From Pyrocephalus nanus (lineage: Eukaryota > Chordata > Aves > Passeriformes > Tyrannidae): a DNA stretch of 64,000 nucleotides. The position numbers and the translations under genes were made by a program. Each line of letters starts with the position of its first letter. Position 1 is the stretch's first letter. The notes under the pieces are model-generated. The model did no database searches and was not told the origin of the DNA. It saw nothing but the letters and a program-made list of their open reading frames with translations. The stretch spans positions 79,025,843 to 79,089,842 of the forward strand of contig CM076260.1 in NCBI GenBank assembly GCA_038380795.1, read 5' to 3'. Below, in pieces: positions 36,101-51,100 of this stretch.

Positions 36101-39100
36101 TGCTTTTAAGAGTATCCACCTCCATGCCATCCCCTTCTCTTCGTAGCAAACTGCAGGGTCCTGTCTCTCTTAATTCTTGGTCGATTTGGAAGCAAAGGGT
36201 TTGTGGCTGATGGCCTTTGCTTAGGTAATGGCTCTCCTCTTGAGGCTCTGCCTTTTACTGGAGCACACAAGGTGTGTGGTACTGCCAAGTGCTGTTACAA
36301 CTGATGAAGTGGTCACAAAACTACCTGTTTTTGAGGAATTCAGAAGTCCCACCAGATCAGGTTAGAATAGTAGCCATCCAACTAATTGCAGCCTGCATTG
36401 CTTACTTAGGCTATGTCTTTGCTTGTTCCTCTGGTCAATTAAGAGATCAATTGATTTCTGAGCCAGCCATACAGAAAAAAAACTTTTTGAAGGAACCATG
36501 TGTCTTTATTGGGGTTACTTCTTGTGTTTCTGCTCACATTACTTGCCTTTCATGTCAGGAAAGGTTTTCAGATTCCTCTTTTGGGCTAGATGATTTGTAG
36601 AATTTACAGTAATCTTGTGGGTTTGGTGAATTAACCACTTAGAAAATGGTGGTCTTTGTGAAATCTTCTAAGCCTTGCGTATATTGGATTTGTATATTCT
36701 CACAGCTTCCACAAAGGAGGTTTCCCTTATGAACCCAAATTTAGTTTTCATAGCTGCTTTGTATCTTCATTCATTTGAATGAAGATTGGAATGGAAAGCA
36801 GCAGTAAGACCTACACAGTGTAAAAGGGAGAAAGACATTGCTGGGATGTGGCGGGAGTTAACCTTGTGATGGCCCAAACTCTCTTTACAAAGTTGGATAG
36901 TTCTTCAGGTGCAATATGCTATGTCAGATGGCCATGCCTGGGAGGTCTGAGGCTTAGAGACCACTTCGAACCTAGAGTTGCTTGATTGATATCAGGATTA
37001 GGATAGAAATGAATGCAAGTGACCCCTGCTGCATATGGACTGATAGTTATCTTTTCTCCAAGTAAAATACTCAGAATCTTACTACAAAACCAGTCTTATT
37101 TTGTTGGGTTTTTTTTAATTAAAAAATAAATAAATAAAAAAACTCCCAATTAGTTCTGTCCCTGATGGATTAATACATTAATGAGGATGAATTGAGATAA
37201 TTAAGTAGTGCAAAAATTTGCTGTCACTGGTACATAATAATATTTAAATGCATATGAATGGCCATACTGGGGACACCTCTTTGAAAGACCATGATTATAA
37301 CCTTGGTCCTGTGCACTATCACTCGTCTCATTGCTTTGAATGGCTGCTTTAGTAAATGAAACTTAGCTTGTGAGCATCAGGGCCTGTAGAAGTGTGTGTG
37401 TTTTTATAGGTGTTGATTGCCTCTGGGGAATGTACCTGCAAATACCAACCACCATAGTAATTATATTTCACTTTTTATTACTTTATATTTGTTCCTTTAT
37501 TTTTGGCTCTAAATTATGCCCCTTTAATCTTTAATAATAACAATAACAATAATAATAAAAGTTATTAAAATAAATTAATAAATTAAAATTAATACTAATG
37601 GTGGAGAATGAAGTATGAAACAAAAAGAATGTACTGTAAATTCTCATAAATATTTTCCACCCCGGAATTATTTTACTACAGAATTTGTGCAGTGATATAG
37701 TCAGTGCAAAATACTGTGTATTTTCTTACCTGATGTGTGAGTGTACTGCTACAACAGTAAATGTCATAAATTACTTATGAATTAATTTGGTTTAGTTTAT
37801 TTTTTATGTTTTAGAACTCTATTCTAAAGTTTTTACATTTACTTCAGAATACAAGTTCTTTTATCACCACTTAATCATTCTCATTTGTTTAAAAAGAAAA
37901 AGTATTTGTCTTTTCTGTCAGTTGGCTGCTATTTAAAATTCTATGAAAAACATCTGCTAGTTTGAAATTTAAAGTTGCATTTTTGCATACAATAGAATCA
38001 GCATCAGCATGAAAAGAATTAAACAATTATTTTAATTTTTAATTTGACTTGTTTTGAATGAAACTGTTATTTCCTTTAATCAGATTTTGTAGAGATAAAG
38101 TTAATTAAAAAGCACGTTTTTACAAGATATGTAAGTACTGTTAGATGCAGGTAATTTCAGATAGGTTATGAAGAGGATATTTGAGGACTGATTTCACTGT
38201 TTGAGAAATCATCTTTTATGTTTTCCAGTAAGTTGAATTTATGTCACTGAATAAGCATCTCCAGTGCATTCCCCTAAAAATGTGTTTGTGAAAATCTGAA
38301 GATAATTTGTAAATGCATCGTAAACTAAGGAATGAGAAGTGAAACACTTACGTGCTTCAAGAGAAGATATAGAAGGGTCCAAAGTGTAAAATTTAAAATA
38401 CAAAAGGTGTTTGGTGGTAATGCTGAAAAAGAATAATTGATATAGAATTAAATTTTACTGCTGTGATACTTCATCAGTGTTTTAATTTATGTTTAGTTAA
38501 AACTTCTTTCGTGTAACGTGTAATGTGTGTGAAATGGTGGTAATGTGTTACAGCTTACTAATAATGGTGTTTCTCTTACTGAGGTTTAGCCTGCCATCTT
38601 TCAGTGGCACAGTGCCTGTTGATATTCCTGGGAGTTTGGGCGACTGCAGAGCAAGACAGATTAAACAGTACTTTTGAAATTATGTGCAGAAGTAATAAGA
38701 ACATTAAAGTTGCGGAGTTAAGCACCAGAAGTTGCCTGTTCTAACCTTAATGTAGTCTTGTTGTACATATACATTATGATAATTCTGTTCCTTGTTATAC
38801 TGAAAATCTGTTTCAGATTTTCTTAAATGCAAGATTGTCATCTGTCTTTTTGCAGTTCTATGCTCCGTCTCTTGTCTCTCACATACATTGAAAAGTTAAG
38901 TACCTTGAAGAAATAACTTTATGATCATGTAGTAAAAAGCCGTATCACAGGTGATAGGCACTGAGGGATCAAATTAACACTGCATAAGAAACTGAGCTGT
39001 CAGCAAAATGCTTTAGTTGGTGGTTTGTTTCTGTTTCTGTCCCTACAATTACACTTGGACCTGGATAGCAGCTACAGAACTGCTTGCAGCTTCCCAGTAG

Positions 39101-42100
39101 AAATGGTAACTTAAGTAGTGCAAAAACTAGTTTGAGTCCGAATAGTTTCAGAAAAATGTTCATGATAAGGTTCCCTGCAGGAACAGTGAAAAAGATTTAT
39201 CAGTTCTTTAATTTTCCTGTAGATTAAATTCTGATGATATTGTGATAACCTAATGGTGGACTAGACTTGACATATTTCAATATAGAGTGTGTTTGTGAGA
39301 CTGTTATTGTTTGCAGGAGAGAGAAGAGGGTTGGTTTTTATTGTATGGGCATGTCTCAAGTTTTGAGGCTTCATGTTTCAAACTATTACCTGAGTTTTTA
39401 AACCAGAGTAGCATGTAGCATTTAGAGTATGGTCTGTTTTCACCATGATGATGCATGGCTCCAACTGAATTATTTTTACCTAGCATTTTCTGGTGTTTCA
39501 AAAGAATAATTTAGTTGATAACCCTAAATATAATTGGATTAGATGGTTTTGGTTTCTGAGTTGCTGTTAACATGTTTTCTCAGGTAGCATTTTTCTGTCA
39601 TCCCTTTCTCATAAGGTTGTCTGCTGTTTCTGCCATGGTCATTACTAGAATTCTTGTGTACAATTCCTGCTGTTCATATAGCTCCATGCTGCAAGTACCT
39701 CCAAATATTGGTAATTTAAGATGTTTATATATATCTCTGTATATACCTACACCCATGAACAAACACATGCCTACATGTGTATATGAGTGTGTAAAGGGGT
39801 TGATACCAAATTTTTGAATTAGTGATGAAAATAGCACAAGTAAAATTGTTCTTTAAACCCCACGTTTGCTTTCTTGATATTTTTAATAGAAATTATGATA
39901 CACCTGTGTATCTTTAAAAATGCTGTAATGAAATGACACTTCTGTGTCTGAGAATTTGTCTCTACACTTTCATGACAACTGAAATCTATGGATGTGTTCT
40001 TGGGTTCAGCCCTGAAGGATCAACATCTGGCCAATGGAAATGAAACATTTTCACCAGAGGTTCTTGCACTTGGAATTTGTTTCCTTCTGTAGGTCTGTGT
40101 CAAAACCTGACTGAGCCTGTTTAACTTGAGGCAATGGTGTAAAGCCCATCTGTTCCTTGAAACTTTTCCCTGAAGGAGTGATCTAGAGTGTATTTATATT
40201 CTCAGCTGTGGTTGCGCTTTTTCAAATACTTAGTTGATGTTTTTTTGACTTATTTGTGGTTTGGGTTTGTTTAAAGGTGTGCTGAATGGATGTATTTTTG
40301 AAGCAAATTTTAAGAACGTTGCAGAACTTCCCTATCTTTAACAGTGAAGAACTCGTGTCTCTGCTTACTGTGGATGGAGGAATAACATTTATGAACTGCT
40401 ACTGTTAAGAGGAATAGAGAACCCACTGAGACTTCTGTTCTATTTAACACATGCAAAAGTCCCTGAAAATAAGTACAAGTGCAAAGCATATATTACTGAA
40501 TATCTTTAAACACCTGGTTTTAAAATATATTGACAGTGTAATAGGTTGTTACATTCCTTAGAAGGAAAGAGTGCTAACGATTTTGTATATAGATTTACTA
40601 TCTTTGCATTTGAACTTGGAATTATCGATTTAATTTGATAGGAAGTCCATGTGATAAAGCAAGGTTCTAATCAAAATTTCCTTCATGAACCCTTGCTGAG
40701 TGTTTTTGTGGAGGAAAAGTGTACAGTTAAGTACTTAGCAAAATTAAAAATTAGAAAACACAACATTATGAAATGTTTTTCTGGATGAAGAGACTGTATT
40801 TGTCTGACATCGTGACAATGTAAGTAGTTTAGGTTAACATTTTTGTGGGAGGAAGAGAACATTGTTGCGAAGGCGCTTCAAATGTAAATACTGGGACAGA
40901 GTTACAGTAATTTGTTCTTGTAGGATATTTGAATGAATAATTTCATTAATTAAAGAAGATAGAGTCTTGTCTACATGAGGAAATTATTACAAGTAAGATA
41001 TGGTATGAATTTAAACTATAATAGCTCTTCAGCACTAACTTCTTCTACAAACAATTTTATTCTGTACGACAAATGACCTTTCACAGTTTGGTTGACTGAA
41101 AAACATGCAAGTTCCCTCCAGCCCCAATGACAAATAAATATTTATGTCAGGAGTTAGTGCAGAACAGTTACTACATGATAAAATTACATCGTTAGCTTAT
41201 TCTGTACTCCATTGGCCTTCTTAAAAGCATTCTTAGAACAAAGTATAGTATTGCGTTACAGATGTATTCCTACAGGTACTTGTATATTACATATGGAATT
41301 ACAGCAAAATATATTATTTCTAAGAATATCTGGAATCAAGGATGATGGTCATGCAAACTAGACTGTTATAAAATAAATTAATAGACTCATCAACTTTAGT
41401 TACTATGTTGACATATAAGAAGTAATGTTACTAAAACAATGGGATTAACAGCAACTGGTGGGATTAGAGTTCAGATATGTCATAAATTACTTCTTTTCAA
41501 TAATGGTACAATCACAAAATTACCTTTATTATCATTTGTAATATTAGATAACAAAGCTAACTGCCCTCTTGTCGTTGCTTATGTGATAGGCATTTAAAAA
41601 AAGAAAAATAAATGACCACAAGAGTTATCCTATGTCAGTCAGCTTCTGAGGGTGGCCACTGTCCCACTGCCTTTATGGCTTTCTAATGCAGTGAATTCAG
41701 GACACAAATATGGAGGCATTCACATGAGAAAATCAGAAAATGTTTAAATTCCTGTAGCTCTTAAACCATGTGAAGACAATGGCACTGCTTGTGTATTGGT
41801 GTATTTAAACATGATGTGCATTTTGGCTTTTCATAAGAATGTAATTTCAAATACTTTAATTTGCTTATTTTGCAGTTTTTATCAACTAACTACTTTTGTT
41901 CTAAAACAGAACTGTGCATTGTTTCTCAGGTGCTCTGATTACATTTTTTTGTCTTCAAGTGTATCTCAATTAATTTCTTAAATATACTTTTTTGGTTCTA
42001 TAATTTTCTAAGAAAATAGAAAAACTGGGATTAGAGCTGAATGGAAGCAAACAGCGTTTGGAACAAGCCCAGCAGGATGTGACAGGAGCCAGAGAAGAGT

Positions 42101-45100
42101 GCCTAAAACTGGCAGAACTGCTGAGTAAATCTGAACACCAACTGCACCTCACCAGGTACCCCTTATCCTATTACATGCTGTAGTACCAATTTCATTCTGC
42201 TAATTTTTTGCCACAGGCTTCCCCACAGTTGTTGTAGATCCTTGTAGGCATTGTCTGCATGGGTAGCCCTCAGTCAAGTTAGAAGCGGAGGTTGGAATAA
42301 GTGAGTTATGAACTACAAAGTGAGTGATGAACTATATAGAAGTGAATTGGTAGTGTAGTAGAAAAGGCAGTATTCAGCCCTGCTGATGAGGTGACGTGCT
42401 TCTGGGCAGGAAGAAGAGCAGGGGACACTACAGAAGCATTCTTCTTCTTGTTGCTGTGTAGGAAAAAGATATTTGAAATGTTTAAGACTAGTGTACAGCA
42501 GCACCTTTTAAGCATAAGAGTTCTTAGATTAATAACCTGAAATTTCTGCAGCAGAATGACCAGGAACATATAAATGATCATAATCATGTCTGTAGGAGGT
42601 AAGCTCAAGTAAGTGAGGAGAGTGTTTAAGTCACTTCCTCAGTGAAGATACAGTACAATGCAATGTGTGATGAGTTTATTCCATCCTTGGGTATAGTTCC
42701 CAATTTTATTTAATGTACTACTCATTACACATTTCTAGAAAACTCCAGAAGGTTGACATGCCAATTGTTCCTTGCAGCTTGAGTTTTGGTAACTGCAGAA
42801 TTGTTTCCTTTTGCCTCTGAAAATGCTATTGTCTGACAGTTTGCAGACTTTTGGTGGTGTGTGTGGTTAGTGTTTTGTTCTGCCACCCTGCTCTCCCCAG
42901 GAGTGAGCATCCAGAAACAAATCTGGCAGCTTTTACTCAGTCCTTAAAGAAAAAAAGTTAAGTTAGCTTAAATTTTTCAAGGGGGGAAAAAAAAGCTCAG
43001 ATTTTTATCACTTAACAGAAGTCTGTGTGTTTATCCAACTCTTGTACATTTTGGGCTTTGTGAGAATTTTGCCATTGAGTAAATGGAAATAAAATAGAGC
43101 CTTGTCTAAACTATTGAATTCAGTGAATCATTTTTTTTTTATTCAGCTAAATTCCTCTGTAATTCAGAGCACGGTTGTTTAACAGATGGAAGAAAGTACC
43201 ACTCTAACAGCCTGTATTTAGAGAAAAAAATATGCTAGAGGTTAATGAACTTGAAAAAAGTTTTGGGTGAGTTGTTAAGATATCTAAAGTTTGGATTTAG
43301 CAGAACTTTATTAATAATGATTTGTTGTGATAGTTAACCAAATGGCTTACCATGCTCCTTTTAGCAAAAAGCTGATTATATGCAATACAGCTCTGGATAT
43401 CTTGGAGGAAAACTGAGTAGTGAATTTATAATTTTTTATAATTTTTTTTTGTGAAAGTACTTAAAATGTAAAAATGAGGACTGTTCCCTACTTTTACATA
43501 GCAAGGTAATTAAAGCTGAATACCTAGCATACAGATGATTCAGCTAGCTTTTATGGTCTCTGACTCAGAAAGTTTCTGACATCCAAATCACTGGATGCTG
43601 GGAATAGCGTTTTGGGCAAGTAATGCTCTGTGCTGGCCCCATTCTCCTACAATTTCACAGACGCCTGCTTTTTAAGGCAGATGCTGAACTGCCGCGGCTT
43701 CTTTGTCTGACCTAGTGCAGACCCTCTTCTGCAAGGTGCTGATCTCTTGGGTTTTGGGGTTTTTTTGTTAATACTTTGTGTTCACGTTATGGTTTCTGCT
43801 TGTAAGTATTGAAATGTTTTCTATACTGACATGTTGGAAAAAGGTATATGCTGAGGCATGGGAAATAGGTTCAAATCTTTCTCCTTGACATTCCCCAAAT
43901 TTTATAATATGTTGTAGATTTTTGTGTCCTCTGTTTATTTGGATTGTCTGCTTTACAGGAACACATTAGGTGATGTTGCTGTCAAGGGTGAAGGAGGGAG
44001 CAAAAGAGATGAGCGATTCATTGCTCCTGGACTGTTAAGTGTTTCCACCTTGTACTTAGATTGGTAGGGCGGTGTTAAAGGTGTTCTTGCAGAGTTGCCT
44101 GTTTTCCCTGAGTCGCAGAGGAAAACATCCCCTACTCAAATGAAACTTGGCCTTAGCCTGTACTCCTTTTCTTCCTCTTAGATCACTTCCTGGCAGAACT
44201 GATTATCTGTGTTGGTGAAGGTATAAAAGTTACATGCTTCTAGTTGCATCAATTTTGCCTTTTTGAACTTACTATGTTTTTCATGGATTGGTACATCCAT
44301 AGTTGTTGAATGTGACTTTTATTTCCTCATGGTTTGCCTTCTTTCATTTATTCCCTTCATCTCAAATGGCAAGAGTGTCAGTAAAAATACTCACTTGAAG
44401 GGTAGGGATGATAGCAATCCTGGGGGGGTTATAGACCCATTCACTGTGGCACTTGCCAAGGAAAACAGATTTTAAGCTCTAGAGTCCTGCCAGTGGGAGG
44501 TTGCTGCAGAAATTGCACTGATTTAGTGCATCTCTTGGGTATTCTGGCCTTGGCCTTGTCTTCCTGATTCTCTTCTTTTCAGGAGAGGACCAGCTGGTCC
44601 GCTCCAAGTCTTCTCACAACGCTGGATTTGAGGGAGGCTGTACTGCTGTTACACTGTTGTGGATGGTCTTTCTGTTGCCTTGCATGACCTGTCTGTGCTG
44701 TTCTGGCAGAAACTAGAGGTAGCTGAGGAGATACAGAAATAATTCTTTATTTAGTATGAATTAGTATATTACTAAGGAGAAAAGTTCTTCACGAATCCAC
44801 TGATTCTATGTTTGGATATTGTAAATAAATAGGATTATAAAATGAATACAAGAACTTTGGATTTTAAATGAGATGATAAACATATGTGAATGGATTAAAT
44901 GAGAAAAAAAATGCAGTCTGTCTCTTAATGAGAAAAAGAAAGTGCTCTGCAGAGCAACACTCTTCTCCACGAGTCCCACTTCTTTGCTGCATCCTAGTTT
45001 TCAGACATTGTTGATTGATTACCAACTAAACAGCTTCTAAGTTAACAAAATGTACTTGTTAAAAATGAAGAAAAAAAGGTTACAATTAGCTATTCTAAAC

Positions 45101-48100
45101 CATTGCCACAGAGTTTAAAATTGCCTTTTCCTGTCACCTTTCTTCCTGGAGCAATATGTTGCTTAGAAATCCTTGCTATTAACATGCATTTCCTGCTATT
45201 GAATCTAGTTAGTAATTCTAATTTGTATATCTTCAAAAGACTGGGAAAATACAGAATTTTTACTGTGTAGTTTGGGTTGTCAGTCATCTAACTTTGCAGA
45301 TATCACCATGCTATGAGACTGACCATGATTGTTTTAAGTTTTCTTGGATTTTTTTTGCCCTAGTTTCAGCTATATGTTTATTTGTATTAGAGTTACTGTA
45401 GTAGAAGAATCTTATGAAACTAGTTCTTAAATCAATGTTAAATTGCCATTACTTTGGCAAGGTTAGGTCTTGCTAATGAATCTTACCTGAATCCATTCTT
45501 CAGAGAGTAGAAGACATACAAATCTTGTTCTTAGTTGATGAAAGAATAGTCATTAAAAATCATGTCAATATGCTCATGGAAAAGATCATATAAAAGATGC
45601 AAGATGTTAAAAACTTGTCCAGATCGTAGTGTGCCATCTAATTTAATAAAATTTTTAACTACTCTTGCGTAACAGAATCATCATTGAAAACTTCCCTCTT
45701 TCTCTTTCAAACCATATCTGAAGCTATTATTTGTTTTAGTTGCAGTCAGATGTAGTTCCTGTTTACATATGCCAAAGAAGTTAAATAAATCTTAAGAAGC
45801 GAGGGAATCACTGAATTTCAAAATTGAATTTTTTTCTGTACCGTCATGTGTTTTCTCAGGTATGGAGGTAGGTAGATGGCTCGAGATACTTTAGATTGAA
45901 ATGTCATCTAAAATTTGCTGGCAAATAAAATGGAGTAGAACTGAATCAGGTTATAGTTTAGTTTAATTTTTTATTATTCTTGTTTGCTTGTGTGAAACAT
46001 TATAAGCACTATTGAAGGTCAGCTTCTAGGTGGGAAAAATTACGAAATTAACGCATGTTTTCAGGTTCAGGTGACCCACCAAGGTGCCCTAAATCCCTGT
46101 GTCATTTTTTTGAAGGACTAAAGTCTGTATTACGGTGAGTCAGTGGGTGTTGAGTTTCTTGATTATTGTTTTTTCCCCATTATGTGATATTCCTTTTCTC
46201 CCCTCTTTTTGATGATGATATGATCTCTAGAAAGCAGCAGATCTAAGAAAGTGGCAATTAGGTTTTAGCAGTGCTATAGCCATCCTACTGTGCATTGGTC
46301 CTTCTTGCTAGTTTCAGTGACTCCATTAAGGCTAGCTTCTATTACGTGCAAAATAAATAAGCACATACCCTTCCAGCTTACTGTGGCATTAGCACAATCT
46401 CTTAAGCTTTGGTGTTGAGCTGTATGTCGTCATCAGTGTTTCTTGTTAGAAATGCAGCATGCCTTGTACATTTATTTCCCTATTTAAACTATACTATTAA
46501 ATGATAAAATTGTAAATTAACTTCTTGGTGGTTATACATAGCCTTCTAGGGAGTTGCACACTACTTAGTATTGATTGTTTTTTTCCTAGCAGTATCTATC
46601 AGTTAGCAGCATACTTACTGCGGTGCTTTTCCCACCAATTTCAGCATGTCAGAGTCCATCATCTATGCTGGAAAGGAGTTCTAAAGAAATGCTTTTACTA
46701 ATATTAAATAACAGAGATATGCTTTACGTTTCCAGACTAACTGATGAAAGGACCAATAACACTTGAATTGGAGGGGTTGGGGGAGAAGCATAAATAGGGG
46801 TGTAAGCAGTGATTGATTTCTAATTTTTTTATATTCTGCTCATCTTGTATAGAACCATTATTTTAGAATTCAGGGAGGGGTGATAACATGAAGCAACTCT
46901 GACAACTAATAAACTTTTTAGATTATGCTTCATATGTTTACTTTTCATTAAATTTAGGGATGGTTGCGACTATGTTGTTGTGATTCAGTCAACATTTATT
47001 TCTATCTGTTTTTCATATACAAAGGCATCGGGGTGCCAGAAAATAAACTGTTAACGGAGAATTAACTTCTTTGGCACGCTTTCATACTTATCTTCCAAAT
47101 TAAAGAAAATGAAATGGGCAGAAGCAGAGTGTAGATTACCTCCTTTTTGTCAAAAATGGTGGGAATTTGAAAATTAATAATAAAAAAGGGAACAGATGCA
47201 GTAACATGCCAGAGGGAGATTAATGTGGAGAGTAAAATCTGTGAGCAACAAAACTGAAGCAAACTGAATCAGTGGGAGGTGGTTGTACAATCAAAATCAG
47301 GATAAAAGAGAAATTATAAACAACCCTGCACTTGTCAAAGTAGTAGTAATGAAATCCTGACTCTGCCAGCAGCGAGAACCTGTGTTAGCACTTTGGGGTA
47401 AGGCCGGGAGCCGGGTGCCAGGTAGGAGGGCAGCGCGAGGCTGCTGGGCGGCAGCCATCGCGTGTGGAACAGATGGCGGGGAAAGCTGGCCGGGGAGGGG
47501 CTCCTTCGCAGAGCTAATCAGACAGTAACGGATAGGGCAGCTGGGAGGACTGACCACCGAGAGGCGAGCGGCGGGGTAGCCGCAGCCTTCCTCGATGTGT
47601 GCAGTGGTGTGCCCGCCGGCCGGAGAGAAGACCTTGCAATGTCTTTTCTCTGCCACAACCGCACAAACTTTGGAGGCGGGCGGTGGGCATCTCCCCGTGC
47701 CAGGGAATGGGGGCACACGCTGGCACCAGGCTCCCTCTGCGGCCTCCAGGGCCTCGAGCATGTCCCACCTCGGGGTATCGCGCCCCTCCTGCCTCAAAAA
47801 TAAGTGTCTTTGCTCTCGGTCCTGTTGTGTAATAAGGTTACGAGGGTTTGTATTTTATTGTAGCAGTACAGTGAACGTAGAAGTTGACAATTGACAGATA
47901 TGCAAAAGCATATGGGTCCAGGACTGATCCAGCAAAACGATAAGGAAACTTTGCTCCTGTTGAAAGGTGGGAGGGAGAGCTGCAGGTCAGCACCTTCCCA
48001 CGGGGCTGTGCCCCTCCAGTGAATGGAACCAGTTTTCTGATGTTTTATTTTTACTTGGAGGAGGCACTTCCCTCCTCATAAATGAGAGCTTGTGAGAAAT

Positions 48101-51100
48101 GAATGGAGGTCCAAGCCTTCTGATCTTGAGTCACATGAATAATTTGACTCATGTAAGAAATAAAGATCAATAGGATTTCTTGTGCAAGTAAGAGGTAGTC
48201 ATGTGTGAGAGGATTACAAGGTCATGCCCTCTGTTGATGACTGTCAGCTTGAAAGAGAAATGAAAACAAAATTTTATCTAGGAAAGGGGGAAATAAAATC
48301 CTGAGGTGTAGCAAGGGAGACCTGACCTATTACGACCCAGTTTTGTTTGATCTGGACATGTGATACTTTTTTAGACAATTTCAACAAAGAAAGCTATATG
48401 TCCTGCATCTGCTTTTTGAACTTGTATGTACCTTGTCTGTAGAAGGTTTATAGCTTGGCTCCATTACTCATTTTGAGCAGGGAGGGGAGGAAACATTACA
48501 GGGATTTGAAATAGGTGGTATAACATAGCCATATGCTATTTATGCAGCAGTTTCTGCAATAAATCTAATTTGGTGCTGTCAAAAAAAATTAGACTTATTT
48601 GGTATAGCAGCACATTAGTAAATGATTGTGGTAGCTTTGAAAGTTGTCATTCACTGTGCTTTACTTGCAGTAGAATCTTGCAGAGCTTTTTTTTTCACCT
48701 GAGAAACTCTGTGAAAATTCTCAGTTCTTTGTCCTGCAGCTGTAAAAACTGCAAATATTTCCGCCACTGAAAAGGAGGTCTTGCTTTAAGGTAATTGAAG
48801 AAGGAGATGGGAAAAAGAATAGCCTGTATTGTTAAGAATCATATGAATGTATAGGGGGATAAATTTCTCCTTTGCCTACAGGTTTTCATAGTGCAGCTGA
48901 AATTGTTTATCTGATTATACAGCATGTAGATAAATTAGTTACTCTGCGTTATTATAGAAGGTAAAATATTTTACCTGCCATGATAAGACCATATGCTGCT
49001 TTATGAAGACTGATACTGAGTGATTTGAAATAAATTGGTTCTGTCGTCTTCTGGCAGTGTGTTGTAAAATTTTCGAAGCTGATACACTTTGTGTCAAGAT
49101 AACACACAATTATTTAAATATCTTTCTATTTAATATTTTAAATATATTTAAGTTATTGTACAGACATATAAAAGCCAATGATGAATTTTGTAGGGGAAAG
49201 AAAGAAAATGTAAGTAAAAGGGGTAAAGGACAGATCCAAAATCATATATTAATTTTGAATATGAATGTATTTATAAATCACCTTCTTTTCATTTTTTAAA
49301 GAGTTTTAACATGGTTGACAGTTTTATTTATTGTCCTACAATACAAGTTTCTCAAGGAAAAGGCACTAATACATTTCCAAATTTTAGTCTTAGATTCATC
49401 TAAATTTTTCTTCACGGCATTTAAACTGCAACTGGTCACATCGAATTTCTCTAATGATTGCATCAGGTTGCTGAGGCAGCCAAATTGCTGCTGCATGTAG
49501 ACTGTGGTTCAGGAGCAGTGACAGTACTTAAAGCACTTTGGAGCGAGTAGTGAATTCAGATGAAATACAGAAGAGACTAAGTGCTGGAGAAAACAAACAT
49601 CTTTAAAAGGTCTTTGTTTTGAGCAGTTATTATTCAGCACTAACAATAATAAGTTTATGAGTGTGTATCAAATATTTACTTTGATCTCATTCAGATTAGG
49701 TTTTTTATTTGTGTGACTAATGACAACAGGATAATGATTTATTTTTTTGAAACATAAAAGTCTCAGATACATGTATTCACGGCTGGTGGATTTTTTTTGC
49801 TGAATTTGCTACTGGGAAAATGGTTCTGATTTTTATCTTTATTTTTTACTTGTTCTGAGGCTTTTCTCTCAAGTACATCTGAAAGCTTGTTTTTACAATA
49901 AGCTTAAATGTACTTTTTCTGTCTGTGCTTGGTGTTTGTGCACTTAAACATTTTTAAAAGCTGTCTTATGCTTTCAGAAGTATATTCGAAGTTGTTTATT
50001 TTGTGCAGCCACAGTGGTTGTTCGTTTGTTGGTATTTTTTTTTCTGTGCAAGATTCTGCTCCTGAAATTCTTGCCTAGAAAAAAATCCCAACAGAGAACC
50101 CAAAAGGTCCCCAACTGGAGACTTTGTCCAACTTGACTTTGAAGAGCATCAGCCTGTGGGTTGTCACCTCTGGAGAAGGTAGCTGGTGGATGGAAGAATG
50201 GGGGGGAAAAAAAAAAAAATCACCTGAACACATCATCTTTGGCTGCCTGGCTGCTCTCCTTGCCCCCTTGCTCTGTACCCTTGTGCCAGTGATTGGTCAG
50301 GAAAGAGTGTGAGCTGGGAGATGCCTCTCCTTGGTGAGCAGATGAGCACAGCCTCTGCTCTCGGCTGCTTAACTCCTTCCCCTGGCTGTGCCGGCAGCAT
50401 GGCAAGGTTAATAGCGTGCTGCTGTAGGTTGACCCTGTGTATTTGGTGGTTTCAGTATCAAGCTGTGTTTTTGTAGAAATAGGAAAAACTGTTCTTCATT
50501 AGTTTCTCCTTGTTGGTCAGTTGCCTTCTACAGGGTTTAAATCAAACTGGAGAATGAAGTGTATTCTTTTTCTACTAGGGTTCCTCTTCTATTTCCACTG
50601 CATTTGTTCACCTGCATTTGTTCATATAGTTTCCTGTGGAAGAAGATCATAGCATCATAAAATATTCCCTTGCAAATGCCCCATATAAGGGATGTATCAG
50701 TATTAAGTTATTATTCAGCTAAACTTGTGCGATATTTGTCAATCTAATTTTCATCAGAGACAAATTCAGAGCTCACGTAAGTATAAATGCATTTCTGCTA
50801 ATGAGATTGGATTACCTCCTGGATTTGATCCCAGAAAGCTTTACTTTAAATTCCTTTTTGGTGAAATGGTAATAAAATGGGTGGTTCACTATAATTGCTT
50901 ACAAAACTTAGAATATGTATTTTATTTTTTGGTACTATATTTAGTCTTGGTGAAAGATTATCTTTTTTTAAAGGATACCAAAGGTAAGCAGTGAAATTGA
51001 AAGATATTTCTTAATTTTGAAGAATGAAACTCTCAAGGAGGTTAGTTAATAATTCAGTAACTTTTGGTTGTCAGTGTGTACTCCAGGAACTGCTAAAAAT

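Larger units (their letters stand above)
30205..42012 (+). other. SDCCAG8: SDCCAG8 intron 12 (11.8 kb)
   Basis: GTAAGA to CTAAG. Contains T runs at 31452-31469 and 32311-32335, G3-4T7-8 blocks at 31437, 32064 and 37106, and A/T-only microsatellite-like stretches around 37115-37141 and 37530-37600. The 108-codon frame at 36274-36600 has no recognisable domain. No gene or intact transposon is seen. Confidence 0.92.

Noticed and set aside
36274..36600. 108-codon plus-strand frame in intron 12
   Set aside because: No splice signals consistent with the SDCCAG8 frame, and no recognisable domain.
47297..47797. 166-codon minus-strand frame in the orphan CpG island as a gene
   Set aside because: Other frames on both strands are also open here, as expected for GC-rich sequence. 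No protein family is recognised.
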